Below are positions 33,577 through 42,185 of a stretch of 64,000 nucleotides of DNA, one piece after another (positions within the stretch are counted from its first letter, which is position 1; each line of letters starts with the position of its first letter). The translations under genes and the position numbers were made by a program. The notes under the pieces are model-generated. The model did not search any database. It had not been told where the DNA came from and saw nothing but the letters and a program-made list of their open reading frames with translations. Origin of the DNA: Pullichristensenella sp963930055 (GTDB taxonomy: Bacteria; Bacillota; Clostridia; Christensenellales; Aristaeellaceae); the NCBI GenBank assembly GCA_963930055.1, contig CAWVKS010000008.1, positions 124,001 to 188,000 on the forward strand. The letters are read 5' to 3'.

Positions 33577-34077
33577 ATGCAGCGCAATAACGAGCAGATC
33601 AGCGAGTTCAAAGAAAAACTGGTCGCGGTCAACCGCGTTTCCAAGACCGTCAAGGGCGGCCGCAACATGCGCTTCAGCGCCCTGATGGTCGTGGGCGATG
33701 AAAAGGGCCGCGTCGGCTGCGGCATGGGCAAGGCCGCTGAGATCCCCGAGGCCATCCGCAAGGGCCTCGACGCCGCCAAGAAGGAGATGCGCACCATCCC
33801 CATCAGCGGCACCACCATTCCCCACGAGGTGACCGGCGTGTTCGGCACCGGCAAGGTCAAGCTCCTGCCGGCCCCCGAAGGTACCGGCGTTATCGCCGGC
33901 GGCCCGGTGCGCGCCGTCCTCGAAGCCGCGGGCATCAAGGACATCGTCACCAAGTCCATCGGCTCCAACAACAAGATCAACATGGTCAAGGCTACGCTCG
34001 AGGGCCTCAAGCAGCTTCGCAGCGCCGAGGAAGTCGCCCGCCTGCGCGGCAAGACCGTGGAAGAGATCCTGGGTTAA
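33577..34077 (+). CDS. rpsE: 30S ribosomal protein S5
   Basis: 166 residues. The double-stranded RNA-binding N-terminal domain (FKEKLVAVNRVSKTVKGGRNMRFSALMVVGDEKG) and the GTGVIAGGPVRAVLEAAGI block are present. S5 shapes the mRNA entry and decoding fidelity. Confidence 0.98.
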   Translation: MQRNNEQISEFKEKLVAVNRVSKTVKGGRNMRFSALMVVGDEKGRVGCGMGKAAEIPEAIRKGLDAAKKEMRTIPISGTTIPHEVTGVFGTGKVKLLPAPEGTGVIAGGPVRAVLEAAGIKDIVTKSIGSNNKINMVKATLEGLKQLRSAEEVARLRGKTVEEILG

Positions 34078-34092
34078 GGAGGTAAGCGAACC

Positions 34093-34275
34093 ATGAAGCT
34101 GAAAATCACCCAGACCCGCTCCACCATCGCCTGCCTCAAGGACCAGATCGCCACGATCAAGGCCCTGGGCCTGCACAGGATCGGCCACACGGTCATCAAG
34201 AACGACGACCCTGCCATTCGCGGCATGATCTTCAAGGTCAAGCACATGGTCAAGGTCGAGGAGATCGAAGACTAA
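34093..34275 (+). CDS. rpmD: 50S ribosomal protein L30
   Basis: 60 residues, KLKITQTRSTIACLKDQIATIKALGLHRIGHTVIKNDDPAIRGM, the bacterial L30 signature. Confidence 0.97.
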   Translation: MKLKITQTRSTIACLKDQIATIKALGLHRIGHTVIKNDDPAIRGMIFKVKHMVKVEEIED

Positions 34276-34287
34276 GGAGGGCCCGAG

Positions 34288-34728
34288 ATGAAACTTCACG
34301 AACTCAAACCCGCGGAAGGCGCGACCAGCGCCCGCAAGCGTCTGGGCCGAGGCATCGGCTCGGGCCTTGGCAAGACTTCCGGCAAGGGCCACAAGGGCGC
34401 CAAGGCGCGTTCCGGCGGCGGCAAGCGGCCCGGATTTGAAGGCGGCCAGATGCCCCTGACCATGCGCCTGCCCAAGCGCGGCTTTACCAACAACTTCCGC
34501 AAGGAATACGTCGCCATCAACGTCTCCCGCCTTGAGGTGTTCGACGATGGCGCCACCGTCACCCCGGTCGAGCTGATCGAGATGGGCATCATCAAGAAGA
34601 TCGGCGACGGCGTCAAAATCATGGGCGACGGCGAACTGACCAAGAAGCTCACGGTGTTGGCAACCAAGTTCACCGCCACCGCGAAGGAAAAGATCGAGGC
34701 GGCAGGCGGGAAGGCCGAGGTGATCTGA
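34288..34728 (+). CDS. rplO: 50S ribosomal protein L15
   Basis: 146 residues. MKLHELKPAEGATSARKRLGRGIGSGLGKTSGKGHKGAKARSGG is the conserved Gly/Lys-rich N-terminus. The stop lies one base before the secY start, implying coupling. Confidence 0.98.
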   Translation: MKLHELKPAEGATSARKRLGRGIGSGLGKTSGKGHKGAKARSGGGKRPGFEGGQMPLTMRLPKRGFTNNFRKEYVAINVSRLEVFDDGATVTPVELIEMGIIKKIGDGVKIMGDGELTKKLTVLATKFTATAKEKIEAAGGKAEVI

Positions 34729-34729
34729 T

Positions 34730-35986
34730 ATGTTTCAGACGCTGAAAAATGCCTGGAAGATCACGGAGCTGCGCAAGAAGATACTCTACACGCTGTTCAT
34801 GCTGCTGATCTACCGCGTGTTGTGCTTCATCCCCACCCCGGGCGTTGACACCTCCGCGATCGCCAGCGCCCTGGAGCGCTTCTCGCTGCTGGGCTTCATC
34901 AACCAGATGACCGGCGCGGATCTTGCCAACTACTCGATCATGGCCATGGGCATCACGCCCTACATCAACGCCTCGATCATCATGCAGCTGCTCTGCGTGG
35001 CCATCCCCAAATTGGAGGAGCTCAACAAGCAGGGCGAGGAAGGCCGCAAGAAGATCGCGCAGATCACCCGCTATGTCACCGTCGGCCTCGGCTTTATCCA
35101 GGCCGTGGCGCTCACCGCGGGCCTTGGCGCTTCCACGCAGGGCGCGCTCGGCCTGATCACCATCGGCTTCTGCCTTGCCGCCGGCACGGCCCTGGCCATG
35201 TGGATCGGCGAGCGCATCACGGAGAACGGCGTCGGCAACGGCATCAGCCTCCTGATCTTCGCCGGCATCATCTCCAACTTCGCCGGCACCATCGGCAGCT
35301 ACATCTACACGCTGTTTGTCGACATCTCCCAGTTCCCGCTGGGCAACTTCCTGGGCATGATCATCGTGTTCCTGGTGCTGATCGTCGGCGTCACCTTCAT
35401 CGACCTTGGCGAGCGCCGCGTGCCGGTGCAGTACGCCAAGCGCGTGGTCGGCCGCAAGATGTACGGCGGCCAGTCCACCCACATCCCCCTGAAGATCAAC
35501 GCCAGCGGCGTGCTTCCGCTGATCTTCGCCTCCGCGATCATGCAGTTCCCGGCCACGATCTTCGCGTTCTTCCCGAACTCGTCGATCTACCAGTGGTGGA
35601 ACGCCAACGTGCACGCCATGAGCTGGGGCTACCAGGTCATCTTCGCGGTGCTGATCGTCGCCTTTACCTTCTTCTACTCCTCGATCTCCTTCAACCCTGT
35701 TGAGATCGCCAAGAACATGCAGCAGAATGGCGGCATGATCCCCGGCATCCGTCAGGGCAAGCCGACCTCGGACTTCATTTTGAAGATCTCCCGCCGCATC
35801 ACGCTGTTTGGCGCGCTGTTCCTGGCGGTGCTCGCCGTGCTGCCCACGATCATCTACGCCATTGCCGGCATCAGCCTGCCGTTCGCGGCATCCTCGCTCC
35901 TGATCGCCGTGTCCGTGGCCATGGAGACCATGCGTCAGCTCGAGAGCCAGATGACCATGCGGCACTACAAGGGCTTCCTGAACTGA
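34730..35986 (+). CDS. secY: Preprotein translocase subunit SecY
   Basis: 418 residues, ten predicted membrane helices, forming the protein-conducting channel with SecE and SecG. FQTLKNAWKITELRKKILYTLFMLLIYRVLCFIPTPGVD is the N-terminal signature and GERITENGVGNGISLLIFAGI a central one. The cytoplasmic loop contains PGIRQGKPTSDF, contacting SecA and ribosomes. Confidence 0.98.
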   Translation: MFQTLKNAWKITELRKKILYTLFMLLIYRVLCFIPTPGVDTSAIASALERFSLLGFINQMTGADLANYSIMAMGITPYINASIIMQLLCVAIPKLEELNKQGEEGRKKIAQITRYVTVGLGFIQAVALTAGLGASTQGALGLITIGFCLAAGTALAMWIGERITENGVGNGISLLIFAGIISNFAGTIGSYIYTLFVDISQFPLGNFLGMIIVFLVLIVGVTFIDLGERRVPVQYAKRVVGRKMYGGQSTHIPLKINASGVLPLIFASAIMQFPATIFAFFPNSSIYQWWNANVHAMSWGYQVIFAVLIVAFTFFYSSISFNPVEIAKNMQQNGGMIPGIRQGKPTSDFILKISRRITLFGALFLAVLAVLPTIIYAIAGISLPFAASSLLIAVSVAMETMRQLESQMTMRHYKGFLN

Positions 35987-36001
35987 CCGGGAGGTAAGGA
36001 T

Positions 36002-36622
36002 ATGAAGCTGATCTTTCTCGGCCCGCCGGGCGCGGGCAAGGGCACGCAGGCGCTGGGCGTCTCCTCGCGCCTGAACGTTCCGCATATCTCGACCGGCAAC
36101 ATGCTGCGCGCCGCCGTGCGCAACGAGACCCCCATGGGTCTTGCGGCCAAGAAGTTCATGGACGCGGGACAGCTCGTCCCCGACGCGGTGCTCATCGAAA
36201 TGGTGCGCGAGCGCCTTACGATGTCCGACTGCCAGAGGGGCTACCTGCTCGACGGCTTCCCCCGCACGGTGGAACAGGCGGAGGCGCTCGAGGGGATCTC
36301 ATCCCCCGATTGCGTCATCAACATCGCCGTGCCGGACGAGCAGCTGCTCGACCGTCTGACCGGCCGCCGCGTGTGCGGCAAGTGCAGCGGCACGTTCCAC
36401 ATCTCCAAACTGGCAGATGCGCGCGTGTGCCCCGTGTGCGGCTGGACGCTCACCCACCGCGATGACGACCAGCCCGTTACCATCCGCCAACGCCTGAAGG
36501 TCTACCACGAGCAGACCGCCCCGCTCATCGGCTACTACGAGGGCAAGGGCAAGCTCAAGACCGTCAATGGCGACTGTGCCCCCGAGGAAGTGCTTGAAAG
36601 CATCCTCACCGCCTTGGAGTAG
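36002..36622 (+). CDS. adk: Adenylate kinase, zinc-lid type
   Basis: 206 residues. It interconverts ATP plus AMP and two ADP. The P-loop GPPGAGKGTQA lies at residue 7 and GFPRTVEQAEAL near 85. The lid holds four cysteines, CGKCSGTFH and CPVCG, the zinc-binding form usual in Gram-positives. Six residues or so shorter than typical long adenylate kinases. Confidence 0.97.
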   Translation: MKLIFLGPPGAGKGTQALGVSSRLNVPHISTGNMLRAAVRNETPMGLAAKKFMDAGQLVPDAVLIEMVRERLTMSDCQRGYLLDGFPRTVEQAEALEGISSPDCVINIAVPDEQLLDRLTGRRVCGKCSGTFHISKLADARVCPVCGWTLTHRDDDQPVTIRQRLKVYHEQTAPLIGYYEGKGKLKTVNGDCAPEEVLESILTALE

Positions 36623-36626
36623 CGCG

Positions 36627-37400
36627 ATGATCACCATCAAATCCGCACCTCAGATCGAGAAGATGCGCGCCGCGGGAGCGCTGTTGCACGATGTGCTTGA
36701 CGCGCTCCGCGCGGCCATCCAGCCCGGGATCACCACCCTGGAGCTCGACCGTCTGGCCGAAAAGCTGATCCGCGACGCCGGCGCCATCCCCTCGTTCAAA
36801 GGCTTTGAGGGCTTTCCCTTCTCCATCTGCGCATCCGTGGACGACCAGGTCGTGCACGGCTTTGCCACGAAAGACCGCCTCAGGGAGGGGCAGATCCTCT
36901 CCGTGGACTGCGGCGTGATCCTGGACGGCTGGCAGTCTGACAGCGCCTTTACCGCCCCGGTGGGCAAGACCGGCCCCAAGGCCGAAAAGCTCATCCGCGA
37001 TACGGAAAAGTGCTTCTGGCTGGGCGCCGACCAGGCCAGGGCGGGCAACCGCCTGGGCGACATATCCCACGCCGTGCAGGCTTACGCCGAGGCGCAGGGC
37101 TATGGCGTTATCCGCGATCTGTGCGGCCACGGTATCGGCGAAGAGATGCACGAGGACCCGTCCATCCCCAACTTCGGCCGCCCTGGGCGCGGCGTGCGGC
37201 TGCAGCCGGGCATGACGCTGGCCATTGAGCCGATGATCGCCATGGGCGACTGGCACGTGTACCTCTACGACAACGACTGGACGGTGGCCACGCGCGACGG
37301 AAGTCTCTGTTCGCACTATGAGCACACCGTGCTGGTGACCGACGGCGAGCCGGAAGTGCTTTCCCTGCCCGGCGCGTCCGTCCGGGAGATGGCGCGATGA
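36627..37400 (+). CDS. map: Methionine aminopeptidase type I
   Basis: 257 residues. It removes the initiator methionine from new proteins. Start MITIKSAPQIEKMRAAGALLHDVLDAL; metal ligands in VDCGVILDGWQSDSAFT, CGHGIGEEMHEDPSIPNF and MTLAIEPM ... HYEHTVLVTDGEPEVL. ATG 36627 lies 4 bases after the adk stop. Confidence 0.97.
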   Translation: MITIKSAPQIEKMRAAGALLHDVLDALRAAIQPGITTLELDRLAEKLIRDAGAIPSFKGFEGFPFSICASVDDQVVHGFATKDRLREGQILSVDCGVILDGWQSDSAFTAPVGKTGPKAEKLIRDTEKCFWLGADQARAGNRLGDISHAVQAYAEAQGYGVIRDLCGHGIGEEMHEDPSIPNFGRPGRGVRLQPGMTLAIEPMIAMGDWHVYLYDNDWTVATRDGSLCSHYEHTVLVTDGEPEVLSLPGASVREMAR

Positions 37401-37672
37401 GCGCCCCCGCCGTGGAGAGGGGCCGCCTGGCCCGCTCAAAAGCCGGACGGGACAAAGGCAGGCTCTGCGTGGTGACGGAAGTGCTGGACGAGGACTTTGT
37501 CCTCACCCGGGACGGACGCCTGCGCACGCTCGAGCGCCCCAAGAAGAAGCGCAAGAAGCACCTGCAGCCCCTGGGCGCCCGCAACGAGGACGTCGCCGCG
37601 GGCAGGCCGGTTGAGGATCACACGCTGCGCAAGTGGATATGCGAGGAGGAGGAAAAACTTGTCCAAGTCTGA
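37397..37672 (+). CDS. KOW-domain RNA-binding protein (L14e/L27e-like)
   Basis: 91 residues. The KOW-like start GRLARSKAGRDKGRLCVVTEVLDEDFVLTRDGRLRTLERPKKKRKKHL resembles the small L14e/L6e/L27e-type proteins found between map and infA in many Clostridia. It overlaps map by 4 bases (ATGA) and infA by 14. Probably a ribosome-associated RNA binder; role not established. Confidence 0.85.
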   Translation: MSAPAVERGRLARSKAGRDKGRLCVVTEVLDEDFVLTRDGRLRTLERPKKKRKKHLQPLGARNEDVAAGRPVEDHTLRKWICEEEEKLVQV

Positions 37673-37880
37673 TGTAATCGAAGTCGAGGGCGTTGTCACG
37701 GAATCCTTCCCCAACGCCATGTTTGAAGTAGAGCTGCCCAACGGCCACAAGATACTGGCCCACGTCTCCGGCAAGATGCGCATGAACTACATCCGCATCT
37801 ACCCCGGCGACAAGGTGACGATAGAGCTTTCGCCCTATGACCTCACCCGCGGCCGGATCACCTGGCGCAGCAAGAACTAA
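37659..37880 (+). CDS. infA: Translation initiation factor IF-1
   Basis: 73 residues, one OB fold: SKSDVIEVEGVVTESFPNAMFEVELPNGHKILAHVSGKMRMNYIRIYPGDKVTIELSPYDLTRGRITWRSKN. The start is TTG 37659 inside the end of the KOW gene, with AGGAGGA just upstream. IF-1 blocks the A site during initiation. Confidence 0.97.
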   Translation: MSKSDVIEVEGVVTESFPNAMFEVELPNGHKILAHVSGKMRMNYIRIYPGDKVTIELSPYDLTRGRITWRSKN

Positions 37881-37915
37881 GGGCTTCCAAGCCCGACTTG
37901 AAGGAGGAAACGACC

Positions 37916-38029
37916 ATGAAAGTAAGGCCTTCTGTGAAGCCCATCTGCGAAAAATGCAAGGTCATCAAGCGCAAGGGCCGCGTGATGATCATCTGCGACA
38001 ACCCCAAGCACAAGCAGAAGCAGGGCTAA
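37916..38029 (+). CDS. rpmJ: 50S ribosomal protein L36
   Basis: 37 residues, MKVRPSVKPICEKCKVIKRKGRVMIICDNPKHKQKQG, with the zinc ligands CxxC ... C ... H of the zinc-containing L36 form. Start ATG follows AAGGAGGAAA. Confidence 0.97.
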   Translation: MKVRPSVKPICEKCKVIKRKGRVMIICDNPKHKQKQG

Positions 38030-38248
38030 CCGGGCGCGCCTCCCCGCTTTTCCGGGCGGGGAGGGCTCGCCATGTCCGGGGCGGACCCCGGACGTACGAT
38101 GGACAGATCGGTTGCCGGAGCGGCTGCCCGCTTTGCGGGTTCCGGCGGCCTTTCGATATTCCCTAGCCGCGCGTGTCGCCAGACGCGCGGCCAGCGCCGG
38201 GGCTCCCGGCGGACAAAGAGCCAACCAATTTGGAGGTGCAATGAACCT
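38030..38248 (+). promoter_or_regulatory. Hairpin-rich leader before rpsM
   Basis: A 219-base gap in an otherwise tight operon. It holds stems CCCCGC/GCGGGG (near 38042), GTCCGGGG/CCCCGGAC (38073-38093) and GCCGGAGC/GTTCCGGC (38114-38149). S4-binding leaders before rpsM regulate the alpha operon in other bacteria; that this is one is a guess from position. Confidence 0.35.
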
Positions 38249-38623
38249 ATGGCACGAATCGCAGGCGTAGACCTTCCCAGGGAAAAACGCATTGAGATCG
38301 CCCTGACCTATATCTACGGCATCGGCCGCACGACCGCGGACGAGATCATCGCCTCGACCGGCATCAACCCCGATACGCGCGTCAAGGACCTTTCCGAAAA
38401 CGAGATCAGCGCCCTGCGCGATTACATCGACCACCACCTCAAGGTGGAGGGCGACCTGCGCCGCGAGGTCTCCATGAACATCAAGCGCCTGATGGAGATC
38501 GGCTGCTACCGCGGCCTGCGCCATCGCCGCGGCCTTCCCGTGCGCGGGCAGAACACCAAGCAGAACGCCCGTACCCGCAAGGGCCCCAAGAAGCAGGCCG
38601 CCGGCAAGAAGAAGGCCAAGTAA
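38249..38623 (+). CDS. rpsM: 30S ribosomal protein S13
   Basis: 124 residues. MARIAGVDLPREKRIEIALTYIYGIGRTTADEI and GCYRGLRHRRGLPVRGQNTKQNARTRKGP are diagnostic. The start is ATG 38249; an ATG at 38241 next to the ribosome site GGAGGTG is out of frame. Confidence 0.97.
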   Translation: MARIAGVDLPREKRIEIALTYIYGIGRTTADEIIASTGINPDTRVKDLSENEISALRDYIDHHLKVEGDLRREVSMNIKRLMEIGCYRGLRHRRGLPVRGQNTKQNARTRKGPKKQAAGKKKAK

Positions 38624-38659
38624 TCTTAGACGCGAGAATTTTAGGGAGGAAAAATCGCT

Positions 38660-39058
38660 ATGGCAAAGCCGAAGCTGAAAAGGGTCACCCGCAAGCGTCG
38701 TGAAAGAAAGCTCGTCGAGCGCGGCGCGGCCCATATCCGCTCTTCTTTCAACAATACCATTGTGACCATCACCGACACAAACGGCAACGCGCTGTCCTGG
38801 GCTTCCGCCGGCGGGCTTGGCTTCCGCGGCAGCAAGAAGTCCACGCCGTTCGCCGCCCAGTCGGCCGCCGAGACCGCCGCTACCCATGCCAAGGAGTACG
38901 GCCTCAAGACCGTGGACGTCTACGTCAAGGGCCCCGGCTCCGGGCGCGAGGCGGCCATCCGCTCCTTGCAGGCCGCCGGCCTCGAGGTCACCATGATCAA
39001 GGACGTCACGCCCATCCCCCACAACGGATGCCGTCCGCCCAAGCGCAGAAGAGTGTAA
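38660..39058 (+). CDS. rpsK: 30S ribosomal protein S11
   Basis: 132 residues. HIRSSFNNTIVTITDTNGNALSWASAGGLGFRGSKKSTPFAAQ and the end TPIPHNGCRPPKRRRV are typical. S11 lies on the platform near the mRNA exit. Confidence 0.98.
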   Translation: MAKPKLKRVTRKRRERKLVERGAAHIRSSFNNTIVTITDTNGNALSWASAGGLGFRGSKKSTPFAAQSAAETAATHAKEYGLKTVDVYVKGPGSGREAAIRSLQAAGLEVTMIKDVTPIPHNGCRPPKRRRV

Positions 39059-39076
39059 TTAGGGAGGAAACCAAAC

Positions 39077-39673
39077 ATGGCCAAGAATACACAGCCCGTC
39101 CTCAAAAGGTGCAAGACCCTGGGCTTGTCTCCCGCGGTGCTTGGCTACTCCAAGGAGACCAAGCGCAATCCCAAGGCGCATGTGCGCCGCAAGCAGTCTG
39201 AGTACGGCCGCCAGCTGAACGAGAAGCAGAAGGTCAAGTTCATCTACGGCGTGCTGGAAAAGCAGTTCCACAGCTACTATGAGAAGGCCGAGCGCAAAAA
39301 GGGCATCACCGGCGAGATCATGCTCCAGGAGCTGGAGCGCCGCCTTGACAACGTGGTGTTCCGCATGGGCCTGGCCGCGACCCGCCGCGAGGCGCGCCAG
39401 CTGGTCAACCACGGCCACTTCGCCATCAACGGCAAGCGTTGCAACATCCCCTCCGCGCAGGTGAAGGTGGGCGACGTTGTCTCCGTGTGCGAAAAGAGCC
39501 GCGCTTCCGCCAAGTTCAAGGCCCTGATCGAGGAATACGGCAAGAAGGCGACGCCCCAGTGGATCGAGCGCGAGCCCGAGTCCTTCGAGGCGAAGATCGT
39601 CGCCTTGCCCGCCCGTGAGGATATCGACTACGAGGTTTCCGAGAACTTGATCGTCGAGCTTTACTCCCGCTAA
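39077..39673 (+). CDS. rpsD: 30S ribosomal protein S4
   Basis: 198 residues. The S4 RNA-binding domain RRLDNVVFRMGLAATRREARQLVNHGHFAINGKRCNIPSAQVKVGD lies at about 90-140. The N-terminal part lacks the CxxC zinc motif of some S4 proteins. S4 starts 16S 5'-domain assembly and represses the alpha operon in several bacteria. Confidence 0.97.
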   Translation: MAKNTQPVLKRCKTLGLSPAVLGYSKETKRNPKAHVRRKQSEYGRQLNEKQKVKFIYGVLEKQFHSYYEKAERKKGITGEIMLQELERRLDNVVFRMGLAATRREARQLVNHGHFAINGKRCNIPSAQVKVGDVVSVCEKSRASAKFKALIEEYGKKATPQWIEREPESFEAKIVALPAREDIDYEVSENLIVELYSR

Positions 39674-39776
39674 TTGCTGAAAAATCAGCGCATGGATCGC
39701 TCCGCGCATTTGCGCGGGGCAGACTCCGCGGTTGCAGCGCACGTTTGCGCCGCGATAGGAGAGGAGGAAACGCTGA

Positions 39777-40748
39777 ATGATAGATCAAATCGAAAAGCCG
39801 AAAATCGAACGGGTGGAGATCGGCGACAACAACCGCTATGGCAAATTCGTCGTCAATCCCCTGGAACGTGGCTTTGGCCAGACGCTGGGCAACTCCCTGC
39901 GCAGGGTGCTTCTCAATTCCCTGCCGGGCGTGGCCGCCACCAGCGTGCGCATAGAGGGCGTGCAGCATGAGTTTTCGACCGTCCCCGGCGTCAAGGAGGA
40001 CGTGGCGGAACTGATCCTCAACGTCAAGCTGCTCTCCGCCAAGCTGTTTACAGACCTGCCCAAGATCATCACCATCGACGCGGTCGGCCCCTGCGAGGTC
40101 AAGGCAGGCGATATCCGCATCGACGACGAGGTGGAGATCATCAACCCCGACCTGCACATCGCCACGCTCTCTGAAGGCGCGCATTTGCAGATGCAGATCA
40201 CGCTGGAAAAGGGCCGCGGCTACGTCTCCGCCGAGCGCAACAAGCAGCTGGCCATGGAGCGCAACAAGGTCGGCGGCATGCCCATCGGCGTGATCCCGGT
40301 CGACTCCATCTTCACCCCGATCCGCAAGGTCAGCTATGCCGTGGAGGACACCCGCGTGGGCCAGGTCACGGACTATGACAAGCTCACCATCGAGGTGTGG
40401 ACCAACGGCAGCATACTGCCCAAGGAGGCGCTGGCCAGCGCCGCGCAGATCATCACCAACAACATGCGCCTGTTCATCGACCTGACGGTGAACGTGGTGC
40501 GCGTGGACTACAATGAGCCGGAGGACAACAGCAAGGAAAAGGTGCTGGAGATGACCATCGAGGAACTCGACCTCTCCGTGCGCGCGTTCAACTGCCTGAA
40601 GCGCGCGGGCATCAACACCGTCGCCGAGCTCGTCCAGCGCAACCAGGAGGACATGATGAAGGTGCGCAACCTGGGCAAAAAGTCCCTCGAGGAAGTCGAG
40701 CAGAAGCTCATCGGACTGGGGCTGGCCCTCAAGTCCTCGGACGAATAA
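39777..40748 (+). CDS. rpoA: RNA polymerase subunit alpha
   Basis: 323 residues. The N-terminal dimerisation domain has GFGQTLGNSLRRVLLNSLPG; the C-terminal domain has LDLSVRAFNCLKRAGINTVAELVQRNQEDMMKVRNLGKKSLEEVEQKLIGLGLAL, which binds UP elements and activators. The 103-base gap before it contains a TTGCTGAAAAATCAGC stem and GC-rich hairpins. Confidence 0.98.
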   Translation: MIDQIEKPKIERVEIGDNNRYGKFVVNPLERGFGQTLGNSLRRVLLNSLPGVAATSVRIEGVQHEFSTVPGVKEDVAELILNVKLLSAKLFTDLPKIITIDAVGPCEVKAGDIRIDDEVEIINPDLHIATLSEGAHLQMQITLEKGRGYVSAERNKQLAMERNKVGGMPIGVIPVDSIFTPIRKVSYAVEDTRVGQVTDYDKLTIEVWTNGSILPKEALASAAQIITNNMRLFIDLTVNVVRVDYNEPEDNSKEKVLEMTIEELDLSVRAFNCLKRAGINTVAELVQRNQEDMMKVRNLGKKSLEEVEQKLIGLGLALKSSDE

Positions 40749-40773
40749 CACATTTTCAAGGGAGGAACCCGTT

Positions 40774-41283
40774 ATGGCCAATCGCAAGCTGGGCCGGCCG
40801 ACCGATCAGCGCATGGCGCTTCTGCGCAACCAGGTGACCAACCTGATCTGGTATGGCCGCATCGAGACCACGCTGACGCGCGCCAAGGAAGTGCGTTCGC
40901 TGGCGGAGCGCCTCATCACCGTCGCCCTGCGCCAGTGCGACAATACCATTGAGCTTAAGAAAGAGACCAAGAACGACAAGCAGCAGATCGTCGTGCTCGA
41001 CGTCGTCAACGACGCGCCCGCCCGCCTGGCTGCCCGCCGTTATGTGATGCGCTACCTCTACGAGATCCCCGCCGTGCAGGGCAAGGACGAGGATAAGGAG
41101 GACTTCAAGGAGCGCGTCAAGAACGTCAAGCACCCCGTCGTGGAGAAGCTCTTCCGCGAGATCGCGCCCAAGTACAAGAAGCGCGCCGAGGAAAAGGGCC
41201 AGGGCGGCGGCTACACCCGCATCGTCAAGAAGGGCCCCCGTCGCGGCGATGGCGCCGAGATGGTCATCCTCGAGCTGGTGTAA
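40774..41283 (+). CDS. rplQ: 50S ribosomal protein L17
   Basis: 169 residues; the core (NRKLGRPTDQRMALLRNQVTNLIWYGRIETTLTRAKEVRSLAERLIT) is standard, with a longer charged middle region and tail than the usual 115-125 residues. Last gene of the operon. The terminator that follows is present twice because a 280-bp element separates the copies. Confidence 0.96.
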   Translation: MANRKLGRPTDQRMALLRNQVTNLIWYGRIETTLTRAKEVRSLAERLITVALRQCDNTIELKKETKNDKQQIVVLDVVNDAPARLAARRYVMRYLYEIPAVQGKDEDKEDFKERVKNVKHPVVEKLFREIAPKYKKRAEEKGQGGGYTRIVKKGPRRGDGAEMVILELV

Positions 41284-41297
41284 ACCATACCAATGGC

Positions 41298-41326
41298 AAC
41301 GCGCCGGGAATATCTCCCGGCGCGTT
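41298..41326 (+). terminator. rplQ terminator hairpin, first copy of a 29-bp direct repeat
   Basis: CGCGCCGGGA/TCCCGGCGCG stem with only TT after it, so it is a weak terminator in this form. The identical 29 bases occur again at 41607-41635. Confidence 0.75.
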
Positions 41327-41606
41327 CAGAGCGCTGACAAAGCCTACAACCGCAAAAATCGCTCTGATATACAAAAAATCAGAAGCGATTTTTGCTTCCG
41401 GCGGTGGATTTGTCGAGCCCTTTGGGATCGTCAAATCCAGTCGCCCTTGGCGACAAATTTTGCCGCCGGCAAAATTTCCTCGTCAGCTGCACTTGCATCC
41501 TGCGGTCACTTACGTCTAAGTAAGCTCCCTTGGCTGCAAGTACAGCTTCCTTGGCTTGCAGGCTTTCTCAACGCTCTGCCAGTCTGTTGACTTTGTCAAC
41601 ATCCTG
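41327..41606. mobile_element. Dispersed inverted-repeat element, copy B (MITE-like, 280 bp)
   Basis: Bracketed by two exact 29-bp copies of the rplQ terminator. Near its ends are TGACAAAG (41335-41342) and CTTTGTCA (41591-41598), inverted repeats. Inside are GCAAAAATCGC...GCGATTTTTGC, AAATTTTGCC/GGCAAAATTT and TTGGCTTGCAGGCTTTC blocks. It has no coding capacity. Its sequence aligns with copy C (49586-49774) in reverse orientation and partly with copy A. A transposed nonautonomous element is the simplest reading. Confidence 0.65.
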
Positions 41607-41637
41607 AACGCGCCGGGAATATCTCCCGGCGCGTTTT
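41607..41637 (+). terminator. rplQ terminator hairpin, second copy, with T run
   Basis: Same 29 bases as 41298-41326 but followed by TTTTG, making a proper intrinsic terminator. It was probably the original end of the operon. Confidence 0.8.
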
Positions 41638-41916
41638 GCGCGCATAAAGGAACGTCGCGGCGTCGCTTTGGCAACATTCCCACTTGGGAAGTGTTTGGGA
41701 GGCAGTATGCCGTCCAGGAGCAACGAGCTTTTTCGCCCGTTGCGGCGCTCCCGCACACCCAAAGCGCCCCTTGCCCGCAGGGCAAGGCAGCGACCAATTT
41801 TCCCGCCGGTTTCTCCGCCATAAGCCCAGGCGCCCCGCGAAAACACGGGCTTCCGGCCTTGCCGATACCTTCCGCGCCCGGGGATGCGCTGCTTGCCCCG
41901 CAGGGCAAGCGGCGCA
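41638..41916. other. Gene-free stretch with hairpins
   Basis: No recognisable gene. It contains two related stems, CTTGCCC-GCA-GGGCAAG (near 41772) and GCTTGCCC-CGCA-GGGCAAGC (41891-41910). Long open frames exist only because stop codons are rare at this base composition. Confidence 0.5.
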
Positions 41917-42185
41917 TCCCCAAATCCCCAAATCCCCAAATCCCCAAATCCCCAAATCCCCAAATCCCCAAATCCCCAAATCCCCAAATCCCCAAATCCC
42001 CAAATCCCCAAATCCCCAAATCCCCAAATCCCCAAATCCCCAAATCCCCAAATCCCCAAATCCCCAAATCCCCAAATCCCCAAATCCCCAAATCCCCAAA
42101 TCCCCAAATCCCCAAATCCCCAAATCCCCAAATCCCCAAATCCCCAAATCCCCAAATCCCCAAATCCCCAAATCCCCAAATCCCC
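41917..42185. repeat. Octanucleotide tandem repeat, 33 perfect copies of AAATCCCC
   Basis: After an initial TCCCC, the unit AAATCCCC is repeated without a single mismatch from 41922 to 42185 (264 bases). The other strand is GGGGATTT repeated, which provides 33 runs of four G and is a strong G-quadruplex former. All six frames are open through it, since 8 bases give a 24-base (8-codon) cycle without stops, so overlapping open frames are artefacts. Perfection implies recent or ongoing expansion. Confidence 0.97.

Noticed and set aside
41327..41606. Complete insertion sequence
   Set aside because: 280 bp with no transposase frame; only a nonautonomous element is possible.
41917..42185. Telomere or eukaryotic contamination because the repeat resembles ciliate C4A-type repeats
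   Set aside because: The unit AAATCCCC is not a known telomere repeat and both flanks are clearly the same bacterial chromosome.
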